Shown here: in pieces, positions 1 to 12,856 of the stretch
Layout of the letters: every line of letters starts with the position of its first letter
How positions within the stretch are numbered: position 1 is the first letter of the stretch
From: Dama dama
Lineage: Eukaryota > Chordata > Mammalia > Artiodactyla > Cervidae
DNA: 64,000 nt
Reading direction: 5' to 3'
Assembly: GCF_033118175.1 (NCBI RefSeq)
Contig: NC_083710.1
Span: 38,037,501 to 38,101,500 of the forward strand
Notes under the pieces: generated by a model
Told to the model about the DNA's origin: nothing
The model's input: the letters and a program-made list of their open reading frames with translations, nothing else
Database searches by the model: none
Translations under genes and position numbers: made by a program

Positions 1-835
1 CCATCTCTTTCAGAATTTTCCACAGTTTATTGTGATCCACACAGTCGAAGGCTTTGGCCTAGTCAATGAAGCAGAAATAGATGTTTTTCTGGAATTCTTG
101 CTTTTTTGATGATCCAGCGGATGTTGGCAATTTGATCTCTGGTTCCTCTGCCTTTTCTAAAACCAGGTGGAACATCTGGAAGTTCATGATTCACATATTG
201 CTGAAGCCTTGCTTGGAGAATTTTGAGCATTACTTTACTACCATGTGAGATGAGTTCAATCGTGTGGTAGTTGAGCATTCTTTGGCATTGCCTTTCTTAG
301 GGACTGTAATGAAAACTGACCTTTTCTAGTCCTGTGGCCACTGCTGAGTTTTCCAAGTTTGTTGGCATATTGAGTGCAGCACCTTTCACGATTTGAAATA
401 GCTCAACTGGAATTCCATCACATCCACTAGCTTTGTTTGTAGTGATGCTTTCTAAGGCCCACTTGACTTCATATTTCAAGATGTCTGGCTCTAGGTGAGT
501 GATCACACCATTGTGATTATCTGGGTCGTGAAGATCTTTTTTGTACAGTTCTTCTGTGTATTCTTGCCACCTCTTCTTAATATCTTCTGCTTCTGTTAGG
601 TCCATACCATTTCTGTCCTTTATCAAACCCATCTTTGCAGGAAACATTCCCTTGGTATCTCTAATTTTCTTGAAGAGATCTCTAGTCTTTCCCATTCTGT
701 TGTATTCCTCTATTTCTTTACACTGATCCCTGAGAAAGGCTTTCTTATCTCTCCTGGCTGTTCTTTGGAACTCTGCATTCAAATGGGAATATCTTTGCTT
801 TTCTCCTTTGCTTTTCACTTCTTTCCTTTTCACAA
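1..835 (-). mobile_element. BovB (RTE) LINE fragment, linker and start of RT
   Basis: The reverse complement reads as BovB ORF2 protein. The upstream part is the Lys/Arg-rich linker that precedes the RT, followed by the early RT blocks. An open frame covers 297-833 (178 codons), and a second lies at 63-278 in another frame, so there is at least one frameshift near 280-300. The RT motif A region (AFDCVDH type) lies at the window edge near position 50. The 3' half of the element is outside the window and the 5' end is truncated near 835. This is a decayed copy and not a host gene. Confidence 0.93.
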
Positions 836-1417
836 CTCATTTCATATTAATTGGATTTATGTATTTAATTCAAAGCATTTATTTAACATCTCTGAGATGC
901 TAGGCATCAAAGATAGATCCTATAGATATGAATCTGAATGTAGAGTTTTTCTGGTCTTGGTAGAAAGTGACATAGTCAAAGTCCAATGCAGGTGGTAAAG
1001 TCTCATTGTGACTTTGTTATCCTTTTCCCTATTTGATGTAATTACTTTAACAGTAAAAAAAATCAGAGTAATACCTGTATGAAAGGGTAACACAGGATAT
1101 ACCCACCCTATGCCCAAGCCCCACTCTTCAGGTGTCATCGATTTCAGGTTTTTAGTGGCTTTGTCCAGGTCAGTGGTAAAATGAAAGTCAAGAAGATATT
1201 TCATTTGATATTTCATACACTATAAAATGAGAGCAAATAAAGAAGAAGGATATTAAAAATAGATTTAATAATTCAAAACAGTTCAGTAAGTAGCAAAATG
1301 AGAATCCTTTTATATTGATTAGAAGTGTAAGTCAAATTAAAATGTACTTGAAGTTTTGTACCAAAATATAAAATCAATCAATAAATTATAAATCAGTGAC
1401 TAAAAGTAATAAAATAC
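836..1417. other. AT-rich unassigned stretch
   Basis: No gene or repeat that I recognise. The open frames here are short and have no domain-like content. Confidence 0.4.
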
Positions 1418-2556
1418 TACTTTGATTACTGTAGCTTTATAGTATAGTTTGAAATCAGAAAGTGTGATGCTAACAGCTTTGTCTTCTCTCTCAGGATTGT
1501 TTTGATCATTCAGGGTTTTCATTGCTACATGCAAATTTTAGGACTTTTTTTTTCTATTTTTTCTATTTTCTATTCCAAGAAACACCCTTGGAATTTTGAA
1601 AGGGATTACACTGAATCTATTGATGGCTTTGGGTAATATGGACATTCTAAAAATATTAGTTCAGCTAATCCATGAACATGAGATTTCCTTCCATTTGTAT
1701 CTTGTTTAATTTCTTTCATCAAAGTTTTATAGTTTTAGTGTAAAGATCTTTACCTTTTCGGTTAAATTTATTCCTAAGAGTTTTATTGTTTTTGATACTA
1801 TTGTGAATGAGATTGTGTTCTTTATTTCTTTTTCAGATAATTGGTTGTTAACGTATAATAAATATAACTGATTTCTGTGTGTTGTATCCTGCAGCTACTA
1901 AATTCATTGATTATCTGGAACAGTTTTTTCTTTTTGTGGGGATTTTCTCTATATATCATCATATCATTTGTGAACAAAGATAATTTTACTTTTTCCTTAC
2001 CAGTTTGGATGCCTTTTGTTTCTTTTCTTGCCTAATTGCTGTGGCTAGAGCTTTAAGGACTGTGTTTAATAGAAGTGGTAACAGCGGGCCGCTTGTCTTG
2101 TTCCTGATCTTAGAGAAAAGATTGAGTATGACCTTCATACCATTAAATATGATGTTGGCTATGGGTTTGTCATGTCTGACCTTTATTATGTTGAGGTGTA
2201 TTTTTTCTATACCAGATTTGTTAAGTTTTTTTTTTTTTTTTTACCATGAAAGAATGTTTGTTTGTGCCAAATGCTTTTTCTGCATCTATTGAGATAATCT
2301 TATGATTTTTATCTTATTAAATTAATGTAGTGTATCACACTGATTGATTTGTGTACATGGATCATCCTTGCATTCCAGAGATATATCTCACTTGATCTTG
2401 GTGCATGATCCTTTTAATGTGCTGTGGAATGCAGTTTCCTAATATTTTATTGAATATTTTTATATCTGCATTCATCAAGGGTATAGATTTATGATTTTAT
2501 TTTTTCCTAGTGTCCTTATCTGACTTTGGCATCTGGATAATCCCATCGTCATAAAA
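1418..2556 (-). mobile_element. Old L1 LINE, ORF2 RT region, antisense
   Basis: The reverse complement follows the mammalian L1 ORF2 order. It begins in the RT domain near 2550 and ends near 1420 with the conserved stretch around 'caaactatactataaagc'. All frames are interrupted many times, and there are T-runs near 1545 and 2226-2242. Both element ends are missing. The divergence suggests an older subfamily than the L1 3' ends at 16.3 and 54.4 kb. Confidence 0.85.
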
Positions 2557-3241
2557 CAAATACCTACATTAAAGCATTAATAAAAATCAGCTAAGGTCAG
2601 TTAACTAATTTCAAACAAATTGCAAATCAATATAAAATCAAATAAAATGTGCAGTAGATTTGTAATAAATAGAACACAAGTTACATTCATGAACTATTAA
2701 CTGTAGCATAAGAAACAATTAAGATATGACTAATTTGTGTCAGGAGGTGTAGAGTTACTGTGACTGGTAAGTCTGATAAAACCTCTCTAGAGAAATACAT
2801 TGGAGGAAAAACACTGGCTTTGGTGTTTCAAAAGCTTTTAAATGTTTTTAATTTTAAGCCCACAGTTCCACATTTCAGAATCCAAGGTCATGATCAGAGA
2901 TCTGATCTGGATCCAAGTACAAAAATGGCAATATGATAGTTCAACAATTTGTAATCATAGAATGGTTTTCAAAGGAATGGACAGAGAATTCATAGTACAT
3001 CCAAAAATTATTATGCAACTCTTAAGAATAACATTTTTTGTCATTTTGTTTTTAATGTTTTTTCATGTACAGTTGTCCATTTCATTAGTTGTAAAAATTA
3101 TTAACTTATTAGTTAACAAGCACATCACCAAGTGCCCATATGCTAATTTGGATATAAATAAGTATATAGAGAAAATAGTGAAAGTATTATGAAGAATTTA
3201 TTTGTTATCTCTGGATATTAGTGTATTGATTTTATTTAACT
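2557..3241. other. AT-rich unassigned stretch
   Basis: No recognisable gene. A 116-codon frame at 2842-3192 has hydrophobic runs typical of AT-rich random frames and no domain that I recognise. Confidence 0.35.
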
Positions 3242-3440
3242 CTTCCCCAGGTGGCTCAGTGGTAAAGAATCTGCCTGCAACGCAGGAAACCTGGGCTTGA
3301 TCCCTGGGTTGGGAAGATCCCCCGGAGAAGGAAATGGCAACCCACTCCACTGTTCTTGCCTGGAGAATCTTATAGACAGAGGAGCCTGGTGGGCTATAGT
3401 CTATGGGGTCACAAAGAGTCAGACATGACAGAGCATGCAC
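3242..3440 (+). mobile_element. Bov-tA SINE
   Basis: A tRNA-Glu-derived head ('gtggctcagtggtaaagaat', a pol III A-box region) is followed by the Bov-A body (around 'ggcaacccactccact') and the BovB-like 3' end ('gtcagacatgac'). Sense orientation. Confidence 0.95.
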
Positions 3441-4632
3441 CACTCACTCATTTTAATCATTTCCCTTTTTTCAAATTAATTCCAATATACAAAAATTAGG
3501 GGAGGATATTAGACGTATTTAGCTTTGGTGAAATTCACAAAATGTGAAAATCAAACTTCATCCGGAGTGTAGGTTTGGTGTCACTGTAACATTACAGACA
3601 GAACAAAGAAATCAAATGGGGAGGAAAATAAATCTGTGTTATCTCAGAAAGGTAATAGATCCAGGTGATACCAACCCTTCACGTCTGATACGTCCAGATG
3701 ATACCAAACCTTCATGTCTGGTTGTGGCACTGTTTATGCACTTTCTCTGAATCACCTCATCAAGCCTTAGTGGATTAAACAGAGTTCGGAGGTGTGCTGA
3801 CAGACTACTAACGATTCAGAAGTGTATCTCAGTGTGCCCGCTAAGGAGAATAAAACTGGGTGAAAGGGGAAGTTTGATTTTTAAAAGGGAGGAGGCTTGA
3901 GGAGTTCGGGGTTGGGGGGGAGGCAGGTATAAAGATGCTGCAGATTCAGCGGCTTTGTAAGATGAGAATGATCCAGCCTGGCTTTGAAGAGGTTGGTTAG
4001 GAGAATTTAGGAGGGTCTGAACAAAACCTTTCGCGGCAGACTAATGATTGTCTTGTGAATTTTGCCTGAAAACATGTCAACTGTGATGTAGGCTGAAATT
4101 CTAAGATCGTATATCCTGAAAGTGGAACAATAAACTAAGTCTGGTGGTGGTGATTTGTTCCCAGAATTTTGTGCCTAAGTCCATTCTTGGAAAACAGCTT
4201 TCTGAGCCTTTGCTGTGCTGTCCTGAGAGCAGCCTGTGGCCAGGAGCCTGTGTGGGGGACAGTGGGGGTGGGGAGGTGATTAAAATGGAGGAGACTGGAG
4301 GTCTCCCTCCCCATCTCCACGGGCTTCAGTGAATTCTGCTAGAAATTGTATTATTGTCCTGAGAATGGCACCAATTCCCCCTTCTGTCTGTTACCCCTAA
4401 GGCTCTACTATTTCAGCAACTAAATATTAAAATTTGAAATGCAATGTAACCCACTTTCTGCAACTCAAGTTTTCCTTAAATAACATTATAACAAGTATTT
4501 ACAAATGTGGGAGGAAAATTTCCAACCAAACTTACTTTAAATGGTATCTACAATTTTTGGTATATCATTGTTGTCACCTACTTGAAATCTATAGCTTTTG
4601 AATTTTACTCTTGTCTGTTCTTTCCATATTCC

Positions 4633-4633
<1 letters not shown>
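3441..4633. other. Unassigned stretch with a 33-bp local duplication
   Basis: No gene recognised. At 3661-3724 a segment of about 31 bp is repeated once with a period of 33 bp (copies start at 3661 and 3694, with a few mismatches). A purine-rich patch with a G-run lies near 3885-3930. Confidence 0.4.

Positions 4634-4664
<31 letters not shown>
4634..4664 (+). repeat. (GT)n microsatellite
   Basis: About 15 uninterrupted GT units, directly followed by 'acacacata', so the tract turns into its complement and could form a small hairpin. Likely polymorphic in length. Confidence 0.97.
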
Positions 4665-4666
<2 letters not shown>

Positions 4667-6226
4667 ACACATATATTCTTCAGTTTTCTATTCTTAACAT
4701 TTTATGTCCCTTTATGGGAACACATTATTTCAAAATATTAGTCAACTAGTATCTATAGGATTCATAAGGAAAGGATGCTCGAATCCTCCTTAAATAGGAA
4801 AAATCCCTCGAGAAAAATACCTCAGAACGCATCCTAGGGAAATGGCGAGTTAGTGCCTGAATGCCATAATGTATGAAATATTAACTAACAGAGTTTGTTT
4901 AAGAAAGATCATCTCAGCCTAACTTAAGTGTAATTCTTAGATAAGATAACCTCCCTCGTAGAACTAAGCCTGTGCTGAGTTGAGGACCTGCCTGGAGAAT
5001 CACTGAGTTGAACATTTTTATAATGGGCTGGGGAACCTTGAAGGGAATGCACGTTTGTACTGTTGGAGGACTTCAAAACTAGTGTCAGATGACTCTTTCC
5101 AGACCAGAGAAGCTCTCACGTCTGGGACGAGTGTGGCACACACTGCATGGTACGCTGTGTCTGTATAATGGCTGCTGCTCCCGGACAGCTGTTGCTACCT
5201 TTAGCACAGAGTTCCCGCCTCTAGAATACACACATTAGGATGGGAGAGAGCAGGACATTGTCAGAGTCATTTCAAGGACTGATGTTTTAAAAAGAAATAG
5301 AAGAGTCTGTCAAATAAAAATGCAAAGTAAAGCAAGAGTTAAATTTTAAGCAGGAAAAAAATGAAAGTCTTTCTATGATGAAGTGCTTCTCCGAAAGTAG
5401 AACACTTAGATGAACTGTAAAGATTGAAAAGTTGGTGACCGAATGATGATGTCAGAGAAAATGAAAAATTGTATGAATGTAGGAATATCTGGGAAGTGTT
5501 GAGCTGATGTGGCAGGAGGAAAGATGCTGAAAGCAGATAACTGGTTGGTGATTCAGTGCCTGGGTCTTCCGGAGACAGCATGTGGATCAATAGTTAACTT
5601 TGGTTCAAGTTAGAAATACTGATGTCTTGGCGTGGACAACCCAGAGGTCTTTTCAAAGAAGCATACTCAAAGATTTCTAAAACAAACCAAAACACTGGGG
5701 GAAAAAAAAACTGTGACATGCCCACCCCGCCAGCCACCCACCCCCCACACACACGCACAGAGTTTTCACCCAACTGTCTGATTTTGCAGTTCATCCTTAA
5801 AGTGTGTTCTGGGAATATGATATCTGTTCCTGGGTTGGTGGCACAGAATGTTGATGGAGGGACATTTCTGATGGAAAAGTCAGAAGAAGTTGTTATGTGA
5901 TTCTGCAGAGATTATTATCGATGGATTATGAAATTCTTCAGCTGGAAAGCCGCTCATTTGCAGGGCACGTAGCCTCTCTGTGTTGTACTGTGAGCAACTT
6001 AAAGGATCTACCAAATATAGTTTAGATGAGTCAGCCTTGGTGCCCACGACACCCACTGATAAAAGCCCTTCCAGAGAAAATGCATTTCACTAGACTATGG
6101 GTGTGAGCTTCAGCTCACTGCATATCTAGGGAAATGAGATTAAGCACATGAAAGCAGATTGATGGTCCAGAGGTGTTGTGTGTTGTAATGAAAAAAATAA
6201 GCCTCAAAATTGAAACAAAATGAAAC
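4665..6226. other. Unassigned unique-looking stretch
   Basis: No repeat family or gene recognised. There is a C/A-rich patch at about 5721-5760. Frames of 60-92 codons here overlap on both strands with no domain signal. Confidence 0.4.
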
Positions 6227-6678
6227 AGTTCAGTTCAGTTCAGTGGCTCAGTCGTGTCCGACTGTGACCCCATGAATCGCAGCATGCCAGGCCTCCCTGT
6301 CCATCACCAACTCCTGGAGTTTACTCAAACTCATGTCCATCGAGTCGGTGATGCCATCCAGCCATCTCATCCTCTTGTCGTCCCCTTCTCCTTCTGCCCG
6401 CAATCCCTCCCAGCATCAGGGTCTCTTCCAGTAAGTCAGTTCTTCGCATGAGGTGGCCAAAGTACTGGAGTTTCAGCTTCAGCATCAGTCCTTCCGATGA
6501 ACACCCTGGACTGATCTCCTTTAGGATGGACTGGTTGGATCTCCTTGCAGTCCAAGCGACTCTCAACTGTCTTCTCCAATACCGCAGTTCAAAAGCATCA
6601 ATTCTTCAGTGCTCAGCTTTCTTCACAGTCCAACTCTCACATATACATGACCATTGGAAAAACCATAGCCTTGACTAA
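6227..6678 (-). mobile_element. BovB LINE 3' end, 5'-truncated, antisense
   Basis: Starts at 6227 with the complement of the BovB 3' terminal repeat, (cagtt)n, then reads back through the C-terminal ORF2 region (DSMDMS, GRRRRGRQ and LLRVPWTARRSN type blocks). Broken frame. The 5' truncation is near 6678. No clear TSD. Confidence 0.93.
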
Positions 6679-7093
6679 ACAACCTCCCCCCTAAAATGGA
6701 TTTGAAAACCAGCTTTACCAGGACCTAGTTTAGGATGCCACGTCTTGCCCTGTAAAGGGAGGGTGGTAATACCAAACTGTCAGTATTGGGAAGATTAAAT
6801 AAGATAATGTAGGAAAACCAACTGACTTATGGTAGGTGTTCAATGCAGAATTACTGTTATTATCAGACAGTAACTAGAAGTGGTTTCTGTGCGACTTGTC
6901 AGGTGAGATTCTGTGGTTGCTGCCGTCAGCTTATTAGGATCGTGGAGTATGAGAAATACTCTACTTTCAAGGCCCAGAGTTTGACACAGAACAAGGTACA
7001 AATCTGCTCCTTCAGTATGAATTATATTGCAATTGAATCTATACACTGTCTATACTTTTTAGTAAGATTGTGAAAAGGATAATTGATATTTCA
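6679..7093. other. Unassigned stretch between two retroelements
   Basis: No repeat or gene recognised. The overlapping short frames at 6840-7073 on both strands look like chance. Confidence 0.4.
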
Positions 7094-7290
7094 GGGGCTT
7101 CCCCAGTGGCTCAGCAGGTAAAGAATCCTCCTGTCAATACAAGAGACCTGGGTTTGATCCCTGGATCAGGAAGATCCTCTGGAGAAGGAAATGGCAACCC
7201 ACTCCAGTATTCTTGCCCGGAGAATTCCATGGACAGAGGAGCCTGGCGGACTACAGTCCACAGCATTGCAAAAACTTAAACACAACTCAG
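7094..7290 (+). mobile_element. Bov-tA SINE
   Basis: Sense copy with the tRNA head 'cagtggctcagcaggtaaag', the Bov-A body and the 3' region up to 'aaacacaactcag'. Confidence 0.95.
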
Positions 7291-7420
7291 TGCATAGGCC
7301 TTAAACATGCTTTTGTAGGGAAATTTGTCTTTGGGCAGGCTCCAAAGTAGATTGAATTTAAATCATTCCTAGATGTGTGATCTTGGGATTGCAATTTTTG
7401 GTTTCCTGATGTTTAGTTAA

Positions 7421-7624
7421 GTGTTAGTTGCTGAGTCATTTTTGACTGTGCAATCCCATGGACTGTAGTCCTCCAGGCTCCTCTGTCCATGGGATTCTCC
7501 AGGCAAGAATACTGGAGTGAGTTGCCATTCCCATCTCCAGGGGATCTCCCTGACCCAGGGATCTAACTCTAGTCTCCTGCACTGCTGGCAGATTCTTTAC
7601 CTTCTGAACCACCAGAAAAGCCCT
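7421..7624 (-). mobile_element. Bov-tA SINE, antisense
   Basis: Begins with the complement of the SINE 3' end ('gttagttgctgagtcat') and ends with the complement of the tRNA head ('accaccagaaaagccc'). Confidence 0.93.
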
Positions 7625-7644
7625 TCTCATTGTTTGAGAGGATA

Positions 7645-7843
7645 ATACTGAAAGTGAAAGTCACTCAGTCGTGTCCAATTCTTTGCGACCCATGGACTAT
7701 ATAGTCCATGGAATTCTCCAGGCCAGAATCCTGGAGTGGGCAGCCTTTCCCTTCTCCAGGGGATCTTCCCAACCCAGGGATCGAACCAGGGTCTCCTGCA
7801 TTGAAAGTGGATTCTTTACCAGTTGAGCCACAAGGGAAGCCCA
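7645..7843 (-). mobile_element. Bov-tA SINE, antisense, with TSD
   Basis: Full-length antisense copy with a (gtgaaa)-like 3' tail on its strand. It is flanked by an 8-bp duplication 'agaggata' at 7637-7644 and 7844-7851. The insertion lies within 25 bp of the preceding Bov-tA, so the two SINEs arrived independently at neighbouring sites. Confidence 0.95.
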
Positions 7844-7851
7844 AGAGGATA

Positions 7852-10489
7852 GTAAATAATAATAAAAAATAATACTTATAGAATTGTTGTATGTGCACTA
7901 AAATATGTTAGTGCATGTAAAGAGGATGTGGGCCTGATAAGTGCCCCAGAAAGGGCAGGGGAATTGTTTTGTTATTGAAAAGCTGTCCTCAGTAAATGAA
8001 AGATATTTGAGAAGTGCCCCTATGCAGATGTGTCCCACTTTAGCACATGGGTCTCTGCCTGCAGACACGACCTTAAGAGTCAAGGTCAGAGAGCCACCAT
8101 CACCTGCAAGCTCACTGGTGGCAGTAGTAGTGTCTTTCCGGGGTACAGCTGTGAAAATCCATGCAATCCAGAGTGCTGTCATAATTCCCATGACCTCCTT
8201 TAACACCTAACAGGAGAGGACCATATGCTTTATGATCAAAACTGCTTCATTTAGCTGGTGTTCCTGTAATCTGCCCAAATTCACATAGAGGGAAGTTTGT
8301 AATTCTCCGAATGTGTACAATTTGTGGTCTGAACTCTACAAATATAATTTGGACTTAAATCTATTGGGCTGGAAATATTGAATTACCTAGTTAGCAACAC
8401 TATTTGTATTTGACTGGTTTAGTTGTTCATCTGGATAGAGTGGGGTTGGAAGCCATCTCCTCCTTTCAGTGGTCCAACTGCCTTTAGAACCGTCTTGGTG
8501 GTGTTGGATATGGGACCACACAGGTGTTGTCTATACCTGATGGTTGCCCAGGAAGCACCTTCTTCAGTGACTGTGAACAGATGTGGCTGAGTCGTCCCTG
8601 GGTCTGCTGATTAGCTCAGGGCAGGCACTTGAGGCAGGCAAGTCCAAGGACAGTGTTTGTAGATCAGACCTGAGTTGCCCAGAGGACACTAGAACTAAGA
8701 GCTGCCCTGCGGTGCCCACGCCCTTCTCTTGCCCCACCTTTGTTATCTGACTCCTTCTCCCCATGATGGACACTCAAAATCCCTCCCAAATCTTCTCCTT
8801 TTACTTAAGTTGCTCAGCTCTGATTTTCACAGCAGACTTTTGTGGAATTTATTTTTTAAAAGTATACTTGTATGCTCCAACTTAAGGACACAGATCAGTG
8901 TGAGAGGAGATTGGAAAGTTAAATTGAAGAAATAGTTCATTTAATTCTAAAATCTTTTAGATTTATAAAGGGATGACCATATGTTTTCTGTCTTCTTATA
9001 TTTTATGAAATGATGTGATTTTCATGGAGCTACAAGTCTAGTGCCTGAAATAGATATTGGATAAAATAAAACCAACCATGAACTTCCATTCCAACATTGT
9101 AAATGGTAAAATAATATTGCAAAGCAGACGGCAAAAGTTTAGGTTTAAGATGCAGAGTTAGTTTACCTTAGCTCTATTTTCCTGGGGGATGATAATACTA
9201 TATTCTTATAACTTCTTAAACTTAGAAAAAAATAAAAGGACACACATTTGTTATTGATAAAAGTTGCTTCTTACTGCTTTCAATAGTTTTTTTTGTTGTT
9301 GTTAGGAGATATTCAATTCACCATGAATAAGTATTTTTAAATATTTGGGAAAATTCTTTCCCCTTGAAGATAAACTGTAAATTCTCACGATGCCATATGG
9401 TGGAGCTGGTGGACAAAGATTGAGGTACTATTTTCATTGTTTTGCTGGTTGCTATGTTTGAGATTTTATTATTTTTTTAACCTCATTTATTACCATGTTA
9501 AGTCTGATAAGTTTCCTATGAAACTTACTATTTGTTTTTGTATTTCTCTTTGAAATTCTTATACATAGTCTTAGTGGCTTAGTTCTTAAAGAGGTGCAAA
9601 AAGAAATAATAGCCATAATGATGTTTCAATCAGAGATGATACCTCTTCAAAGAAGGTGGATTGTGGGACACAGTATACATCCTACAACATCAATGACTAT
9701 ACAGATATTTATAAAGAAAGATGGAATTTTGTAAGGCCTAACATAATGTCTTATGCTTTAAACAAATGTATATACTTAGGGTGTAGACAGAGAGATTAAT
9801 TACATGTATATTTCATTCACTGACTTTTCCTCAAAGAAAAGAATCAACATTATTCTCAAACTAGCATTTTAATAATTTGAAATCAAAAAGCATTTGTTCA
9901 GTTAGTCTGTGGAACAGGGCTTGTACAGGCTTGTTCAGCTTTGTTTCTTCTAAGTTTATTACACTTATGCAGTGATCAGAAAAAAATGGGCAGAATTACA
10001 CCAGGTTGTGTCAGAATATGTACATTGATAAAATAATTTTATTTCATACATAGAATTTATAACCTATTTTTTTAAAGTAACACAAGTTTATAAAAAAGCT
10101 AAATTAAACTGAAAATTAAAAGTTTTAATTTAAATTAAATTAACCTGACACAGGAAAATTAGTATTTAGGAACCAAATGAATTTTAGGAACACAGATTGG
10201 AATATGAATAGGAATTTGTGTTATGCAGGAAGAGTAAGAGGGCAGAGACACTAAAGGAATAGCCATCTGTATACTTCTGATTATAAATGGAAAGAAAAAA
10301 TCCTTGCTTCTTAAAAAATGCTTGATTGAATAATATCGTTCATTGAGTTACTAAAAGCCAAAGGCTACACAAAATGTTTAGATGCATTTAAGGTACTGTA
10401 GACTCAAGTATACGGGGGTTTCCCAAAACATCTGAAAATATAAAGATAAATATTTTCCCTCTGTAGACAGAACACATGGTTTTTTAAAA
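7852..10489. other. Long unassigned stretch (2.6 kb)
   Basis: The longest interval without a repeat that I recognise. The first kb is balanced in composition; 8930-10480 is AT-rich. Frames of 69-102 codons at 7898-8210 and 8564-8935 overlap on both strands and show no motif, signal peptide or splice context that I can defend. Confidence 0.4.
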
Positions 10490-10496
10490 AGAGTCA

Positions 10497-10710
10497 TCTG
10501 TGTGTGTGCTCAGTCTCTCAATGGTGTCTGACTTTTTGCAACCCTCATGGACTGTAGCCCGCCAGGCTCCTCTGTCCATGGAGTTTCCCAGGTAAGAATA
10601 CTGGAGTGGGTTGCCCTTTCCTTCTTCAGGGGATCTTCCTGAGTGGGGGATTGAACCTGTGTGTCTGCATTGCAGGTGGATTCTTTACCACAGAGCCACT
10701 TGAGAAGCCC
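10497..10710 (-). mobile_element. Bov-tA SINE, antisense, with TSD
   Basis: Antisense copy with a short (tg)n at its 3' tail. Candidate 7-bp duplication 'agagtca' at 10490-10496 and 10717-10723. Confidence 0.93.
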
Positions 10711-10974
10711 CTCAAGAGAGTCACATCCAATTAAGTATTATCACTTAATTAGAAACTAATTTTTAGCTCTAAAGCTTAGTATAACATATACACCTGGAGT
10801 ATTACAGAGAGACTGTACATCCCCTGAAGGAACTGGCTCTCACCGAATGTTCCAGGCTGCCTTGTGTTAGGATCAGGGTATCCTAACAGGCAGTGTAATC
10901 CCAAACCAATAAAAGTTAAAGGGAAAATGAATTTTACTAAAAAATTTGTTTAAGATCATGCTACCAGAAATGTT

Positions 10975-11494
10975 TTGACAAACCTAGACAGTGTATTCAA
11001 AAGCAGAGACATCACTTTGCAACAAAGGTCTATATAGTCAAAGCTATGGTTTTTCCAATAGTCGTGTACAGATGTAAGAGTTGGACCATAAAGAAGGCTG
11101 AGTGCCCAAGAATTGATGGTTTCCAACTGTGGTGCTGGAGAAGACTCTTGAGAGTCCTTGACTGCAAGGAGATCAAACCAGTCAATCCTAAAGGAAATCA
11201 ACCCTGAATATTCATTAGAAGGACTGCTGCTGAAGCTGAAGCTCCAGTACTTTGACCACCTGATGCGAAGAACTGACTCATTTGAAAAGACCCTGATGCT
11301 GGGGAAGATTGAAGGTGGGAGGAGAAGGGGACAACAGAGGATGAGATGGTTGGATGGCATCACTGACTCAATGGGTATGAGTTTGAGCAAGTTCTAGGAG
11401 ATGGTGAAGGATAGAGAAGCCTGGCACGCTGCAGTCCATGGGGTCGCAAAGAGTTGGACATGACTTAGCAACTGAAAAACAACCACCACCCCCG
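10975..11494 (+). mobile_element. BovB LINE, 5'-truncated 3' end with 11-bp TSD
   Basis: The sense copy runs from the region encoding the post-RT KSRDITLPTKV block to the 3' end ('gacatgacttagcaactga'). It is flanked by an exact 11-bp direct repeat 'ccagaaatgtt' at 10964-10974 and 11495-11505, so this is a genuine 520-bp truncated insertion and not a deletion remnant. The frame is broken (an open stretch at 11158-11397). Confidence 0.96.
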
Positions 11495-11640
11495 CCAGAA
11501 ATGTTAGAATGAGCCCAACAAGAAATAACAGGAATCATTTGTAGAAGGTCAGCTGTGCATTCAAAACCCAAGGTTTATAGATGGTCAGTGGTCACTCTGG
11601 GCTGCACCTGGCCATGTCACAAGTGAGAAGCTTCATCGCC

Positions 11641-11657
11641 AGAGAGAGAGAGAGAGA
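11641..11657 (+). repeat. Short (AG)n tract
   Basis: Eight AG units in a row. Confidence 0.9.
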
Positions 11658-11751
11658 CTGTCATAATGTACCCAGGGTCCTACCCTGAGCCTTGGCTCCC
11701 CCTCTGTATGACATCAGTTCTATCCTCTGAACTGCAATGCAGACAGATTCA

Positions 11752-11898
11752 ATTTTTAAAAATTTTATCTATCTATTTATTTGGTTGTGCTGGGTCTTAG
11801 TTGCAGCATGTGGGATCGAGTTCCTCAACTAGGGATTGAATCCAGGCCTCCTGCACTAGGAGTGATGTCTTAGCCACTGGACTACCAGGGAAGTCCCA
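11752..11898 (-). mobile_element. CHR-type tRNA-Glu SINE, antisense
   Basis: Begins with an A/T-rich tail complement ('tatctatttatttggttgtg') and ends with the complement of the tRNA-Glu-derived head ('ggactaccagggaagtccc'). This is the older cetartiodactyl SINE layout and lacks the Bov-A body. Confidence 0.85.
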
Positions 11899-12197
11899 AG
11901 ATAGATTTAATTTTGAGCCCTGGATAACTAAGACTGGGGATGTCATTAGCAAGAGGAGAAACAGATTTGGGAAGAAAGGATGAGTTTGGTTTACAAGTAT
12001 AATTATATTTTTAGCAGGAAGATGAGGTAAGAAACATGTAGGTCACGACATTGCACAAATGCACAAGTGTTTAGCACGCAACGATTCAGCATGAATTACA
12101 TAGCAGGGAATATCAGTAGACTTTGAAGCTTCAATGGGTAAGCTTAAAATCAAGGGGTGAAGAGAGACATAATTATAATTGAGCCCTCTGAATGTTT

Positions 12198-12411
12198 TAT
12201 GTGCTCAGTCGTGTCCAACTCTTTGTGACCCCATGGACCCCATGTAGCTGCCAAGCTCTTCTGTCCATGGGATTTCCCAGGCAAGAATACTGGAGTGGGT
12301 TGTCATTTCCTCCTGTAGGGGATCTTCCCAACCCAGGGATTGAACCCAGGTGTCTTGTGTCTCCTGACTTGTAAGTAGATTCTTTACCACTAGCACCACC
12401 TGGGAAGTCAT
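12198..12411 (-). mobile_element. Bov-tA SINE, antisense
   Basis: Full-length antisense copy from 'gtgctcagtcgtgtccaact' to 'accacctgggaagtca'. Confidence 0.95.
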
Positions 12412-12675
12412 AGGAGGAGTGTTTTAATCGACTCTAAATGTGTTCTTTATGGGAAAAAAGGAAGGCGTAGCTAATTCTGAGTAGGGATTGGTACCAAGTA
12501 CAAGTACAATGTAGGTACCAAGGTTACTAACACACAGTTGTGCGTGCATGCATGAAGGAAGGCTTCATCCAAGAGGTGACATCTGAGCTGGGCCTCAAAA
12601 ATGAGCAGGCGTTTAGTAGGCCCATAAGGTAGTGGGTGAGAGGAGGAGAATCCTGGTCAAAAGAACTAATTTCTA

Positions 12676-12840
12676 GGGACTTCCCTGGTGGTCCAGTAGC
12701 TGGGACTTTGCAATCCCAATGCAGGCGGCTGGGGTTCGGTCCCTGGTTGGGGAACTGGATCCCACGTACCACAACGAAGATCGAAGATTCTACATGCCAC
12801 AACTAAGACCAGAGCAGCCAAAGAAAGAAAGAAATTCTAA
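12676..12840 (+). mobile_element. CHR-type tRNA-Glu SINE with 16-bp TSD
   Basis: Head 'gggacttccctggtggtcca', B-box-like 'ggttcggtccctggt', then a unique body and an (aaag)n tail. It is flanked by a 16-bp direct repeat with one mismatch: 'aaagaactaatttcta' at 12660-12675 and 'aaagaaataatttcta' at 12841-12856. Boundaries are therefore firm. Confidence 0.93.
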
Positions 12841-12856
12841 AAAGAAATAATTTCTA

